A stretch of 64,000 nucleotides of DNA from contig CM034140.1 in the NCBI GenBank assembly GCA_019914995.1, positions 992,001-1,056,000 of the forward strand, written 5' to 3'. Shown in pieces: positions 23,633 through 35,720 of this stretch. The notes below the pieces were generated by a model. That model was not told the DNA's origin, did not search any database, and worked only from the letters and a program-made list of their open reading frames with translations. This DNA comes from Acanthochlamys bracteata. Its lineage: Eukaryota > Streptophyta > Magnoliopsida > Pandanales > Velloziaceae. The translations under genes were made by a program, and so were the position numbers. Every line of letters starts with the position of its first letter. The first letter of the stretch is position 1.

Positions 23633-26600
23633 CTAATAACCCCTGCTTCTAGGAATGTCGGGTCTCCATCCAGCTACATTCTGTACAGCACCAAAAGGTT
23701 GGGGAAGCATCTGATAAACTTGCTGCCCTCCTGATGGCTGGACTCCACCAAATTGTCCAGACTGAATCATGTTGTTAACCGGGCATACAGCATCCGCTTG
23801 CCCTTGTACATTAGGCCAAGCACCTGGTTGCCAGGGAGTGTGCACATTCTGTGAACTCTGCACAAACTGTGGATGCACTGGTTGCTGCTGATATGGCATT
23901 GCTATAGGTGCTGCAGTTGCCACGAGCTGCTGCGGTTGGAGTTGATTTTGTGCAGTTGCCACGAGCTGCTGCTGTTGGAGTTGATTTTGTGCAGTTGCCA
24001 CAAGCTGCTGAGGTTGGAGCTGATTTTGCAGCATCAGTTGATTAACTGGCACCAATTGCTGGCTCACCAAATGTGTTTGCTGAAATTGCTGTTGGTATGC
24101 ATGAGAAGTTTGCATTTCAGGTTGTGGAGGTGGTGTTGTAGGTTGTGGTGGATGTGAAGCTAGTGACAATTGTGGTGGATTATCTTGGTTAGGCTGCCAT
24201 TCTGGAATATCATTATCATCATAATTCCATTGCCTCACTCCTAAAGCAGATTTCTGCGGGCCATTGTTCTGCCCGTACTTGTGTACAAGTTCCCTCATTT
24301 GCTCTCTGCGAGCTGGAGGGTGGGTATGAGTTCCGCTAATTTCAATACCTGATGACCCACTAGAGTTTGGTTTTGCAACACTAGAAGCAAAATCAAATTC
24401 CGGAAGGTCATCATCATTAGCACTTCCTGGACCAAAACCAGGAGGAACATCATCATTTGGTTCGTCCTTGAGACGAGGAGTAGGAGAAGGCAATGATGAG
24501 TAGGAAGTAACAGAAGTAGAACGAGAAGTCATATTTTGTTGTCTTCTAGAATCATGCTGTTTTTTCGAGCTGCTAGGCTTGTATGACGAGATTCTGGGCG
24601 ATGCTGTCGGCCTTCTAAATACAACTACGCCAATGAGACTGCTGGCGTCTGACTTTAGGGTGTCAAGATGCTCCTTAGCCAGGTGTTTCGCAAGCATCTC
24701 ACCTATTGTGTTATGAGGAGGGCAAACATACATTTCTACACCTGATACAGGCTCAGCATATCCTACTCTTTGATCTGCAACATAAGCATCAGCTGCCTGT
24801 AGTCATGACAAACCCAAGGGTCACTAAAAACATATGCATTCAATGTGATAAGTAATGTATACAAAAGAAACATGTACCACCTCAAGCAAGTTAACACGCC
24901 CATTCTCAGGGGATCCTTCTTTCCAGCAGAATTGAACAATCTGCATCAAGGAAAATAACCATTAGTCTACTCGAACACATCTATGCAGAAATTGCAATAC
25001 TCTAAACTCCCAGCTAATAACTGAATGGTAGTTCCATAATGCTATTAGCATCTTCACCATAAATGTCATAACTAAAAATCGGAAAAGAAACGTTGTATTA
25101 AATAGTGGAGAATGTATAAGACTCAGTGAGCAAATAAAAATGTATCATATCGACAGATAAACAACCATACTAACGAGAGCTCATTAAATCCAAGTTCACA
25201 TGCTTAAAAAATGAATTATGTCAAATATATAACCGTAGCGAATATAAATACAGACCAATTTGAATAAAACGAACCATCAGTGATTCTTAGTATCCCAACT
25301 TGATCAGTCAGATTTTAGAATGTAACGAAGAAAAGCAAATCATGGCCATGGGATACAACATATGTAAAGGCTGTACAATCATTACAATACACAACATCAG
25401 CATTCAGCAACTACAAAGCAGCAGAGATGGTTCAATTCCACTTCCAATAATTCAATCAATCAATAGCATAAAATCTTCATCATTCTGAAAACATTAAAAG
25501 AAGACCAAAGCCTCCTTACACTTCCAACAAACGCTAACAGTTGTCATATAGCACTGTCTGCAAATGCATGATAAAAGGATGGGAAGCATGTATAAATGTT
25601 CTAAAACTGATGATTAAATCAAGAGATTACCATAATTGCACGGCTTCGAGACAAATGAAGTTCTTTCAGGAACTTCTGAAATGGATCCAATCTGACTCTT
25701 CCTTTAATCTCAAGAATATTTGACCATTCCTTGGTAGATGTTTTTTCTCCACTGCCAAACAACGAGCTCATTATAAATTACTCTTAGCATTGGAAAAGAA
25801 AAACATACAGAAAACTGCATCCTGAAATATTACCAATGGAGAACGTTTGAAGACTAAAAGATCTAGCATAACTCTTAATCAAAAAGTATCCTAAACAAGC
25901 ACAAGGTTGAATCCAAATGAACAATTAGGAAAGACAAGAATACAATAGGTGAATTCAGAATGAACTGTTGTCACCACAAACACCGGGTGTAATAAGTAAT
26001 TTGATTCTCTGTCCAGCTGTTTTTCATTTTCTATGACTATTTTGAAACTCAAAATATTGTTATTGGGAGCTATGTTGTTAAGATAACCACCGTGTCAGTA
26101 AACCATATCTTTTCATGGAGAACATTACCAACCACTTGTGACAAATAATCTAACTAATACCAGGGTCCATTACTCCTAACCAGTTGCTGAAAAATTCGAC
26201 AGTGCAAAATGCTTGTGCAAATAAATTTTCAAGAGGTGAGAGTTCCTAAAGTAAAAAATGGCTGTGTCAAATGGTGACGTGGTCTAATTTATGCAAGCTC
26301 ATACACAATTGTAGCTGCCAGCGTATCCAAAACTATACCATTCAGAATCCTTCCAGAACTGAATTACTTTGCAACTTGTATCGTATAATCAAACAAGAGA
26401 GATCCAAAAAGGTGTTCTCATCCTAAGACTTTCAAAATTAACGATGGATTGCAGTGGGTGGTGCTTATTTAGGTTTAGGCCATGCAAGAAATAAGAGTAT
26501 AAAGAAGAAGATGTCAAATATGCAAACATGCGAGCAGCCAGATTATTACTCCTAATTATTACTTCTTAGCTATTTTTTCTTTGCGAGAATTTTTATATAA

Positions 26601-28954
26601 TTACTTCTTATCTGTGGTGCATGTGTTGATTCTATTATTTGTGTTGTTCGCATATTCTCATAGTTTCTAGAAGTAAAAGTTTTTACCAACTAGACAAACA
26701 ACAACTATCTCAACAGTGAAGTTCCAAAGAAAGACCAACGTAATTGCTAAAGATGTTCCACAAACCTTCTGAACAGACCAACAACAGTAGCCACAGAAGA
26801 AACATTGAACTGCATTGAACCTTCCCACACAATTTCACCCTTTGGTTTGGTATAAGGACTGATGTTTTGAGAGGCAGTAAGAGGATGAATTTTCAAGTCT
26901 GTGGTACACCTTGCAGGAGTGTGATCTCCCCTGCCAGGTTTATCTGTATCTACAGAGCCTTCTGTAGTTATGTCTGCAATATTCCCTTCAGAACTTGTAT
27001 TAGCTTGATTTGAATTGGTCTCCAAGCACGCCGATGAAGCATGCAGGTTCGGTTCAGTATGTTCTTTCGCGTCACCAGACTCAGACTCTAGAACCTCTTC
27101 CTGCACATCGGAACGGGTGGCCTCTTGCATTGCATCAGTTTCTTCTACAGTGTTAGATATTTCCTGAAACGGGGGTTCAGAGTCAAGATCTTTCATGAAC
27201 TCATCAAGAGACAATATAGGTGGAAGAAATTTGGGATCTTTCTCTTCAACCATGAGTTCCATAAGATCAGTCTTTTCCTCCATCAGAGGTGAAAGATTGT
27301 TCGGATGCTCCTTAGCACTTGAATCAGACTTCTTGGACGGACTAGAACTTTCTTCTGGCGCAGGATCGATATTGTTCTCTGGAGGTTGGTGGCCCTCATT
27401 AACATTTGATGTTCTTTTATCTTCTTGATCATCAGGTTTTGGCACAACTTGTTGTAAAACACTTGTCCCAAAAGCAACTTCGGCTGAAGCACCGTCATCC
27501 TGTTCTACTACTTGAAACTCTCCTTTATGAGTTTTCTTCACCAAACGCCTGATGTCAACTTCTGTATCTGGTAGTACTACCATATGAGCAAGTTCCTCTG
27601 CTTTTGCTAATCTCCACTCCGAGAGCTCCTTCGAAGCAAGTTCCTCAGCAGTCATTGAGCAGAGTCTTTCTGGAGCAATTTCACCAGACATTACACGCTC
27701 CCTCAGCTCTGGGTTGTTGCGATCTTTTAAATTAAACAAAAGAGACCTACCCTTCTCTTTGTATTTCTTGTTAACACCTCCGTATAATTTAAAAAGTTCT
27801 GCTTCAATCTTAACAGCCAATGCTTCTGGATTTAAAACTTTTGCTTCTTGTGTATCTCCAGTTGTTCCCGGTTCTGACAAACCTAAATCATCTTTACCAT
27901 TCAAAGTTTCTAGTTTAGGTGGAGCTGCAAGCCCTCTGCTTTCTTCCTCACTTTCTAGTTTAGGTCTTTTTGAACCATGGTTCATCACAGTATCAACACC
28001 TTCATTATCGACTTCAAGGGCCCAGCACAGACCATGACCCTGCAGAAGTTCATCATTCATCATAAGATTGCTACCCGTTAACACATTAGTTTCAGCAGAA
28101 ATCTGATTCAACTGAGACTCTTGAAGATCAGGATGCACAATCTTGGTCATCTCATCCAGATTTTCATGCTGTGTTATGCTTGATGATGTTTCACTTCCAT
28201 CAAGGTCATTGGTACCGAAATTTGCCAAAGAAGCGCCACTTGTAACTTCCGCCCACTCCTGGCTTGAAGCAGACGGTTGCGTAACATTGTTATCCTGCTC
28301 AACTGGCTTCATAGCCTCATTTGGAGAATCCTTCTCTTCCAGTCGTGCCTTATTTTCCTTCTGAGTAACCATTGCTAAAGCAGTAGCTAAGGACTCTCTC
28401 AATTTTGACCTCACAGATTCAAATGATTCAACCTTTGGTGATGGTGCCTCAATATGTGCTGTCCGCTTCTTACTTTGTGTACTGGCTAACTTGGGGGATG
28501 TGTCCGTTGAAACAGGCCGAATGCTTAATGGTCGAGGGCTTGGATTAAGAAACATGGACGGATCAAAAGTCACAAATGGCTCTATACCTGATGGACGCCT
28601 GTTCATTGATAGTGGACGTGATCCCATGTAACCAGACCCAAGCTTTTGGGATTTTGATAAGGATTGCATCTGTTGTAAATTATTGTTCATTGACAAAAAC
28701 TGGTAAGAACCATCATTAGGAGGCAGATGAGATTGAAGATGAGCCTTTTCTACTTTTCTCCCTGCTGAGAGAAGATCTGGGCCAACACCGATGGGCATAC
28801 CACTATAGAACCTTGGCAGGAAATTGACTTGTGGTGATTGATTGTTTGAAGAGGGCAACTGCTGCATACCCATATTCATGGACATAATTAACTCACTATT
28901 GTTTGCTGTCTCTGGCTGAGTAGCCTGGTGCTGGAACCCATGATTGGCAGACAT
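23633..28954 (-). CDS. TFIIS central-domain / SPOC-domain nuclear protein
   Basis: Four coding exons (28954-26766, 25751-25631, 24940-24881, 24796-23633) give 1177 residues. The N-terminal third is Gln/Ser/Asn-rich and of low complexity. A TFIIS-M-type domain follows: EALAVKIEAELFKLYGGVNK, then YKEKGRSLLFNLKDRNNPEL and ERLCSMTAEELASKELSEWR. After an acidic linker the SPOC domain runs from EIVWEGSMQFNVSSVATVVG through GRVRLDPFQKFLKELHLSRS, CWKEGSPENGR and VSGVEMYVCPP to LIGVVVFRRP. The C-terminal part holds DVPPGFGPG and Gln/Pro-rich repeats. Plant proteins with this pair belong to a small family with a DIDO/PHF3-like layout, where SPOC domains bind phosphorylated RNA polymerase II tails. A role in transcription is therefore likely but inferred. 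Intron 1 (25752-26765) is about 1 kb. Confidence 0.92.
23913..24029 (-). repeat. Three tandem 39-bp coding repeats in the SPOC gene
   Basis: Three consecutive 39-base units encode a 13-residue Gln-rich repeat (NQLQPQQLVATAQ-type). They differ by only a few bases, so the array is recent and probably length-variable. Confidence 0.85.
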
Positions 28955-30300
28955 AATTTAATATAAGTTTACGGACATGCTAAGCGCAAAGTCAGAGGTT
29001 GATTACGGCATCCAAGAATTTCAATATATAGCCACAACAATCACCACAGACCTTCCCAAGGAGAAAACCCTGCAGAGAGGAGAATTTAGAACGTGCAGGA
29101 AACAAAATATACCAAGCAAAACAAAGACAATAAAATTGCAGCTATAAGCATACACACTTAAAAGAAGGATGCAAACAACAGAATTTCCAACCCTCTTCGT
29201 GCAGATATCAAATCCAAAGGAACCGATTATAAGGGATGTGCCTGCCATGTGACAGTCGGAATGGACAATGTTCAATGAAGCAAAGCATAACAAATTCAAA
29301 TTTCCTATCTTGAGAGTATCATTACTCATGCCTGTAAAATCAAGGATCACCATATCAAAAACACTAGAAGAAGCAGATCAATAACTAGCCCAAAAAATAC
29401 CCTCAACTTCTGCACACCACACAATCCACTCGACTAATTAGCATCAGGCAATTGGAAAAAAAAGTCACCCAATGATTGCTCAAACATGATAATTTAGTTG
29501 TAGACGTTCTAATGTAGGAGCAAGTAAGTCATTACCAATTGTATAATCCTCAGAATTTCAGCACTTAAATCATTGGCAAGTTCCTAAATCCCTAAAATTT
29601 CAGGTCCATGATGCATGCAAGTAAGATCCAAACCATCTAGTTATCCTCAACTTCATTTGAGATCTAATCCTTGGGGCATACCAAGAGAGCATATTAATCA
29701 CGATCACTCCGGACGACATAGTTCAAAACATTCATCAATAGCAATTGTGTAAGGAGAACAACTTCCTTCCAAACAATTATCAAAATAACCTTCAAATAAA
29801 CATTAAAATCTATCATCAACACAAAATCAGGATCAGTATCCAAAAAAAAAAAAAAAAATCTAATCACAAAAACAAAGAAACCTGCAACCAACGACCTAAA
29901 CCTTTTCGACAATCTCATCCAATACACCTACAAAATAACGAAAACCAGCACCAACACCACCCCCCACCCAAAAAAAAAAAAAAAACAAAAAGATCGAGAA
30001 CGAAAGCAGACCTCGAAGATAAGAATCAGATTGGTAATATATCTAAGTACGAGAACACACCTAAACCGTAGAGAGGATTGGTAAGTAGTGACTGGTTACC
30101 TAGCAAGAGAGGAAAGGCTGGCTAGGGTGTATGTATATCGCCGGCGGAGTTGTTCTAGAGAATTCGGTGGCGGCGAGCAGAGGTAGCTCGGCTGCGGGTT
30201 ATCGCGATTTTTCGCTCGGGCTCGTTTGCAATCCGTGTTTGTATCACAGCGAAAAAATAATAATACTAAATAAATATGTGAAACTGAAAACATTTGCATA
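28955..30300 (-). other. 5' leader region (with introns) of the SPOC-domain gene
   Basis: No other ORF with family support is present. A donor-like CTTGCTAG|GTAACC at about 30096-30107 on the minus strand suggests a non-coding first exon near 30100-30300, separated from the coding exon by a leader intron. Poly-A and poly-C/A tracts occur near 29841-29857 and 29960-29985. Confidence 0.4.
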
Positions 30301-32402
30301 AGACGACTACTAAAATATACTTCGGTAAATGACTTTAAATTTCTTTTTCATTTTAACAATTTCTATTTCATATTTTTACATAAATTATTATAATATTTTC
30401 ATTTTTTAAAATTTAAAAATTTACAAACAAAATAATTTATACTAAAATTTTATTATTATTTAAAATATATTTAAAATATAAAATAATTTTTTATAAAAAT
30501 TATAATATTTTTCGTCAAACAAAATTTTCTAAACACATTCGCAACGTCTTCGCACTGATAGTTGAGCTTCTAGAAGAAGTCAAGTATTTGATTAAACTTA
30601 TATTATAGGGATGATAATGCAAAAGTAGTTTGTGATTGGACTTGTAGTGATGGGCTTATAAGAGGCTCATATCGGGCACCATAGAGTTAGCCCAAATATT
30701 AATACTAGCCCAACTTCAATACAACCCCAAACTAGTAAACACAGAAGATTCTTTTTAATTTTTTTCTTATGGTTGTGTATGTTTTGTCTAATAACTATAC
30801 ATGTATTCTTTTGGTTTATTGTGATATATTCTTGCATTTCACAAACAATTTAATTTCTTTAAAGTTGAATAATAGACTGGTAGCGAATTCATTTCTAGAT
30901 TTTGATAATCTACGTAATTTAAGGAAGAGGAAAGAATACTACGTTGACGTTTTTTGGGAATATCATGTATTGATTACCTTGAAATTATACACTTGTAGAT
31001 ATAATAATATTGATCATGAAAGTCAAGTATGGGAATTGAAGTCAAGACATAAATATTAGCACTAAATTTTATGCAAAATTTTTTCATACGTTCAAATCCA
31101 AAACAATTACGCATTTAGCTCCACTTTCTACTTGTCATTTAACTTGCTATAACTTTCATTTATACACATATGGAATAAAATACATACATTTTTTACACTA
31201 TATATTTTTTGCGCACTTTCTAACTATTTTTTACTAGAAAGATTTTTAAATTTAATCTTTACTGTTGGATATACAAAATTATGAGTTAAAAATATACTTA
31301 TAAAATTTTAGCTGACTATGATTTAATCTCTATAGAACTTTTTGAGTAAGATGTATATATATATAATTTTTACTATTTATGCTATTTTAATTAAGAGGTT
31401 TTGAATTGAGTTTTAATTTGGCTGAAATTTTATCAATATAGTTTTAATTCATAATTTTTTATATCTAATGGCGATAATTAGATTCAGAAATCTTCAGTAA
31501 ATAAAGAGGTATTAGTATATGAAAATTTTGTTTGGCATTAAATTTGAGATTATATTTGTGAAGAACTTTATTTAAACAAAGAATAATTCTATAATCAAAT
31601 ATTTGGCAATAGTAGTTTGGAACTGCATTTAAGCACGTGTTACAAACTTCCTATGACTATAAAGTATAAACCAAAAAAAGTTTTTGTCCTCATGGTGCAT
31701 TTGTCATTTCGTTCCCAAAAGCTTATTTTTTAACTATTATTTCATATTTTAATAATTTTTTTACAATAAAATTTATTTTAAATTTAAAAAATAAAAAGAT
31801 CTTATATAATAAGATTTTATTTTATTTTTGAATAATTTTGATCAAGCGGTTGAATAAAAATAAATTCATAATCAAATTGAATTAAAATTTTATCATTATA
31901 TTTACAACTCATACTTCTATATATTTAATGATAAAAATTGGATTAAAAATTTCTACAGCCAAGTATAGTCCAAAAAATTAATGGAGTGCTAATAATACAT
32001 AGAGCAACTATATTCTATCTCCATATAAATATATAGAATATATGATATTTTGTATTTTTAAATTTATTAAAAATATCTAAAAGTTATTACAAAATTTTTG
32101 TAAATAAATATGAAATACTTATTTAGAATGATAGTTACTTTAAAAATAATACCAAACGTGATCTAAATGATCTATCAATAGCGAATTCTAATTAATTTTT
32201 TACCTAAATAAATTAAAAAATTGGATAAGAGTGTCGGATGAAACACATAACAATATACTCATATAATTACCATATAAAAGAGTTCATTGTGGAACTCAAA
32301 ATCTTCAATTCGTCCTTATAATTCTAATTTCAGCAGCTATTTATTCTTTCTGTTAGATAAAAAAAATAAAAATAAAAATGAAAAAGAAGAGAAGAAAATT
32401 CT
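30301..32402. other. AT-rich intergenic region
   Basis: No gene is supported. The plus-strand ORF at 30769-31059 has no recognisable motif. Two diverged copies of a roughly 90-base AT-rich segment (about 31390-31490 and 31870-31960), each with AATTTTATCA followed by a TATATCTAATG or TATATTTAATG-like core, suggest an old duplication or repeat family. Confidence 0.45.
30651..30712 (-). promoter_or_regulatory. Cluster of site II-like TGGGCT/AGCCCA motifs
   Basis: TGGGCT at 30651 and AGCCCA at 30689 and 30707 lie 350-400 bases upstream of the presumed leader of the SPOC gene. Site II elements (TGGGCY) are known TCP-factor targets in plant promoters of growth-related genes. Confidence 0.3.
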
Positions 32403-34500
32403 TCAACGAGGTGCTCCGATTTTCATGAGTGCAACATAAGCAACAAGCCTATAGAGCACAAACATTGCCACCATAACTCCAACGGACAACCGGATATGAT
32501 CCAATCCGGCGGCCTTCACCGACGGAATATCAGCAACTCTGCACGTCGCGTTCTCGCCGCACCTGTACGTCTCGTCCGCCTTGTACTGCGATATCAGCAG
32601 CATTTTGAAGGAGTAGTACTGAATAGATATGTACTTCACCCACGAAAAATAAGCCGGAATATGTTGTACGTAAAACCCTCCGAGCAAACTGAACCCCAGC
32701 ACGATCACTGCCGCCATTGTCGACGCTTTTTTTGGGTCCATTACTATTGCACCAAGAGCTAATCCAAGTCCGTTGGACACAAGAATGCTTAGAATTATTG
32801 CTGCGACGTATGCGCAGAAGTGCCGGACGGCTAGCTTCAGTCCGGTCATGAAGTAAACGATCGCAGAGAAGACGATAGGTAACGCTAAGTCCATCGGAAG
32901 CTCGGCGAGGGTGCGAGAGAGGAAGTATGCAGAAAGTCGGTACATGCCTGACGATCTTTCCTTCATCAGCATCACAAGTTCTTGAGGGAACGTGTAGATC
33001 GCGTCGAACAGAGGAAGGTATGACCAGAACGCTACGGAGAGGAATAACAAACCCACCTGGTCGACGGTATGGGTGCCGGAATGCCACCAGATTAAACCGC
33101 AGACGAATGCCGATAAAACGATCTGTGAGATTTTCAAGTAGGAGAAAGCTTGGTGTCTTCTCTCCTTCATTCCTCTCTGTAGCAAAACTGTGAACTGTGT
33201 CCACCATGATGCACTCCAGTTTGATGATTCAATTATTTTCTTGTAGCTCTTGTTTTCGTTGCGCTGGCAATAGCGGCGCTCTATGATCACACCATGGACT
33301 TCATGCTTCACTTGATCTTTCATGTGAAGGTTGTAAGAATTTGCAAGGTTTTCTTTCGCTGTTTTTTGATTCACATCTCGAATTTCATCAAAACATACTC
33401 CTGCATGCAACAGTTTTATTCGATTGAAACTAATGAATTTATATATAATATTTTTCTTAAAATAACGCTAGATGTATACGAACGGTTGCGTACCGTTGGC
33501 GAGATCGAGAAGAAAATCGGCAGGGTTCATCGGAGCAGGAGGTACATAACCGATACCGGCGAAGTAATCCAAAGCTTCAGTACATTTGCCGAAATACAGA
33601 GGATTACCATCAGACAGCAATAGAATTTTATCGAACATGTAATATAACCTGCTTGAAGGTTGATGAATCGTCATCACAACAGCCCGGCCGCCTTTCGCAA
33701 GTTCATCCATGACGGAAATAGTTTTCAGCGCCGTCGTTGAGTCAAGCCCCGACGTCGGCTCGTCGAGAAAAATCAGTCCCGGATCAATCAGCATTTCCTG
33801 TCCTATGCAAACACGTTTGCGTTCGCCTCCGGAAACTCCGCGAAGCATCGGTCCACCTATAATATTGTTCCGGCAAGTTGATAATCCGAGCTGTTCGATA
33901 ACCTTATTACTGATCTCTGCCTTCTCGGCTCGACACAACGTGTCAGGCAACCGGAGAAATGCAGTATAAAGCAGTGTTTCGGCAACAGTTAGATGCTCAT
34001 ATAATTTATCGTCTTGCGTAACGTAACCAATGCTTCTTTTAACTGCGCCGGAGAACGGCATACCGTTATAAGTAACGGTACCGGAAAGAGAGCGGTGATC
34101 GCAAGCACGGCCGCCGAGTGCTGTTAGTAAAGTTGTTTTGCCGGAACCTGAAGGGCCCATTATAGCAATCATCTCGCCGGGAAGAACAAATCCTGAAACT
34201 CCATTTAGGATTTTTCTTTCTACGTGCTTCGTTTTCTTTCCTTCCCCGTCGCCGTTATTCACCATCGTCTTCGTTTTGATCTTATAAACAACATCTTCAA
34301 ACTACACACAAAATAAAGATTATTAATTATTTAACTTGGAAAAAAATCGAAAACATGAAGAAAGAAACAACGAATGCATGAAAATTGTATATATATATAT
34401 TAACCTTGAGGGTGACAGGACGTTTCGATCTACGTAGGGAGACGCTGCTGTTGTTGTCAGGCTCGATCTCAGATTGTATTTCTACGGCAATTGACGCCAT
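32403..34500 (-). CDS. ABCG (WBC) half-size ABC transporter
   Basis: Three exons (34500-34405, 34301-33494, 33400-32403) give 633 residues, the usual length of a plant ABCG half-transporter. The nucleotide-binding domain comes first: Walker A GPSGSGKT at residues 81-88, Q-loop YVTQDD, signature VSGGERKRV, Walker [13 protein letters not shown] and H-loop MTIHQPS. The transmembrane domain follows, starting near [20 protein letters not shown], with about six membrane segments and the late Cys-containing loop [11 protein letters not shown]. It must dimerise to work, and exports lipids, hormones or cutin-type precursors in known members. The sequence resembles the ABCG9/ABCG14 clade as I remember it, but I would not assign a substrate. 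The start at 34500 is the first ATG before the conserved region. Confidence 0.93.
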
Positions 34501-34544
34501 TACTGATTTATTCTTCTTCTTAGCAAATCTTCAATAGAGCATAA

Positions 34545-34632
34545 AAAGAAGAAGAAGAAGAAGAAGAATTAATTCTTTCAGTAGTGTAGTTGGGGATGGT
34601 AGGATACTAAAGCTATATATATATATATACAG
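34545..34632. repeat. (GAA)n and (TA)n microsatellites upstream of the ABCG gene
   Basis: A (GAA) run of about 8 units at 34546-34568 lies just upstream of the ABCG start codon, probably in its 5' leader. A (TA) run at 34613-34630 lies where a TATA element would be expected. Confidence 0.7.
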
Positions 34633-35593
34633 CAAATGTGATAGCATCTATAATAATATTATCTATCTAACTTTTATATTCCTGATTTGAGAAGAAGTGT
34701 AGTACTAGTAATACACGTTTTGGTACCTTGTTAGATAGAGATTACTTCGATTGATGCATGATTCTCTAGAAAAGAAAATTTCAAAAGGAAACAAAATTCT
34801 CCTAGGAAATCTAAGAAATTAATTTGAAAACGTGGTCTTAGCTACTTGGCAATCTTTCTTCTTTTAATCGGAGAAGAGGGATAATTATTAATATCATAGC
34901 ATTGATGATATTAAGTGTCAAATTTTAAAGGTTTTGACCAAGTTGATTGTTTCTTCCTATTTTATTGGTCAATTCAAGAAACAAAAAAGGTTTTTTGTTG
35001 TTTCCATTTCCACCAATAATTAATTATCTTGCATAATAATACCATATTTTCTTTGTTAGTATAAATGCGAAAATAAATATCGTTAAGATTTTGCATAGTT
35101 TAACCAATACTCATTTTTCTACTAAAAATTTACTTTAAATAAAATCAAATACAGCATTTTTAATTATAACCAAACACTGAAACTTCACTCACTTTTAAAA
35201 TCTAATTTTCAACTAATTTATTATTATTTTTTAAATTTACTTTCTGCCGTAACTAATACACCCCCTAAAGTGAGTATGACTTTTATAAATAATTAAAATA
35301 TATATCTCTCTAGATATTAAATAAATTGCGAAAATTTTCAAGAGGAGAATTTGTTTTTCTTAAAACTAATCAATATTTTTTATCTAACACACGACAAGCT
35401 AGCTAATCTTTTGAATATATATTTTAATGATTTTATCTGTTCAACTAATACACCGATGATATAATTTTCATTATATCAGTTATTAATCAATGTCTCAATT
35501 TCTTTTTCTTCTGAAATCCGGCTTAGATTCCGCCAACGACGCATAAACTTTTAACTTTCACTAATATAAAAAAATAAAACACGAAAAAAATCC
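34633..35593. other. Divergent intergenic region between ABCG (-) and SANT gene (+)
   Basis: AT-rich DNA that must contain the ABCG promoter on the left. No ORF or recognisable element is seen. Confidence 0.45.
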
Positions 35594-35630
35594 GGCCCAT
35601 ATTATACTAGAACGTAGACAGGCCGGCCCA
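35594..35630 (+). promoter_or_regulatory. Paired site II (GGCCCA) elements before the SANT gene
   Basis: GGCCCA occurs at 35594-35599 and 35625-35630, with a near match GGCCCG at 35691. Such motifs are bound by TCP factors and are common in promoters of genes active in dividing plant cells. They sit 90-130 bases upstream of the ATG. Confidence 0.45.
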
Positions 35631-35720
35631 TGTTGACAAAGCCCTTCTCTGTTGGTTTCCTTTAATATTATGCTGCCTAATTCCAGGACCGGCCCGTACT
35701 GTTCTTTTAAAACATTTTGA

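Noticed and set aside
23873..24157. Cys/Leu-rich plus-strand ORF
   Set aside because: Antisense shadow of the Gln-rich repeats in the SPOC gene.
27195..28364. Several plus-strand and shifted minus-strand ORFs
   Set aside because: Shadows of the 2.2-kb coding exon of the SPOC gene.
30769..31059. 96-codon plus-strand ORF in AT-rich DNA
   Set aside because: No motif, poor start context and composition like the surrounding AT-rich spacer.
32530..33207. Long minus-strand ORF overlapping the ABCG gene
   Set aside because: It is another frame of the ABCG transmembrane exon; the transporter frame has clear family motifs and this one has none.
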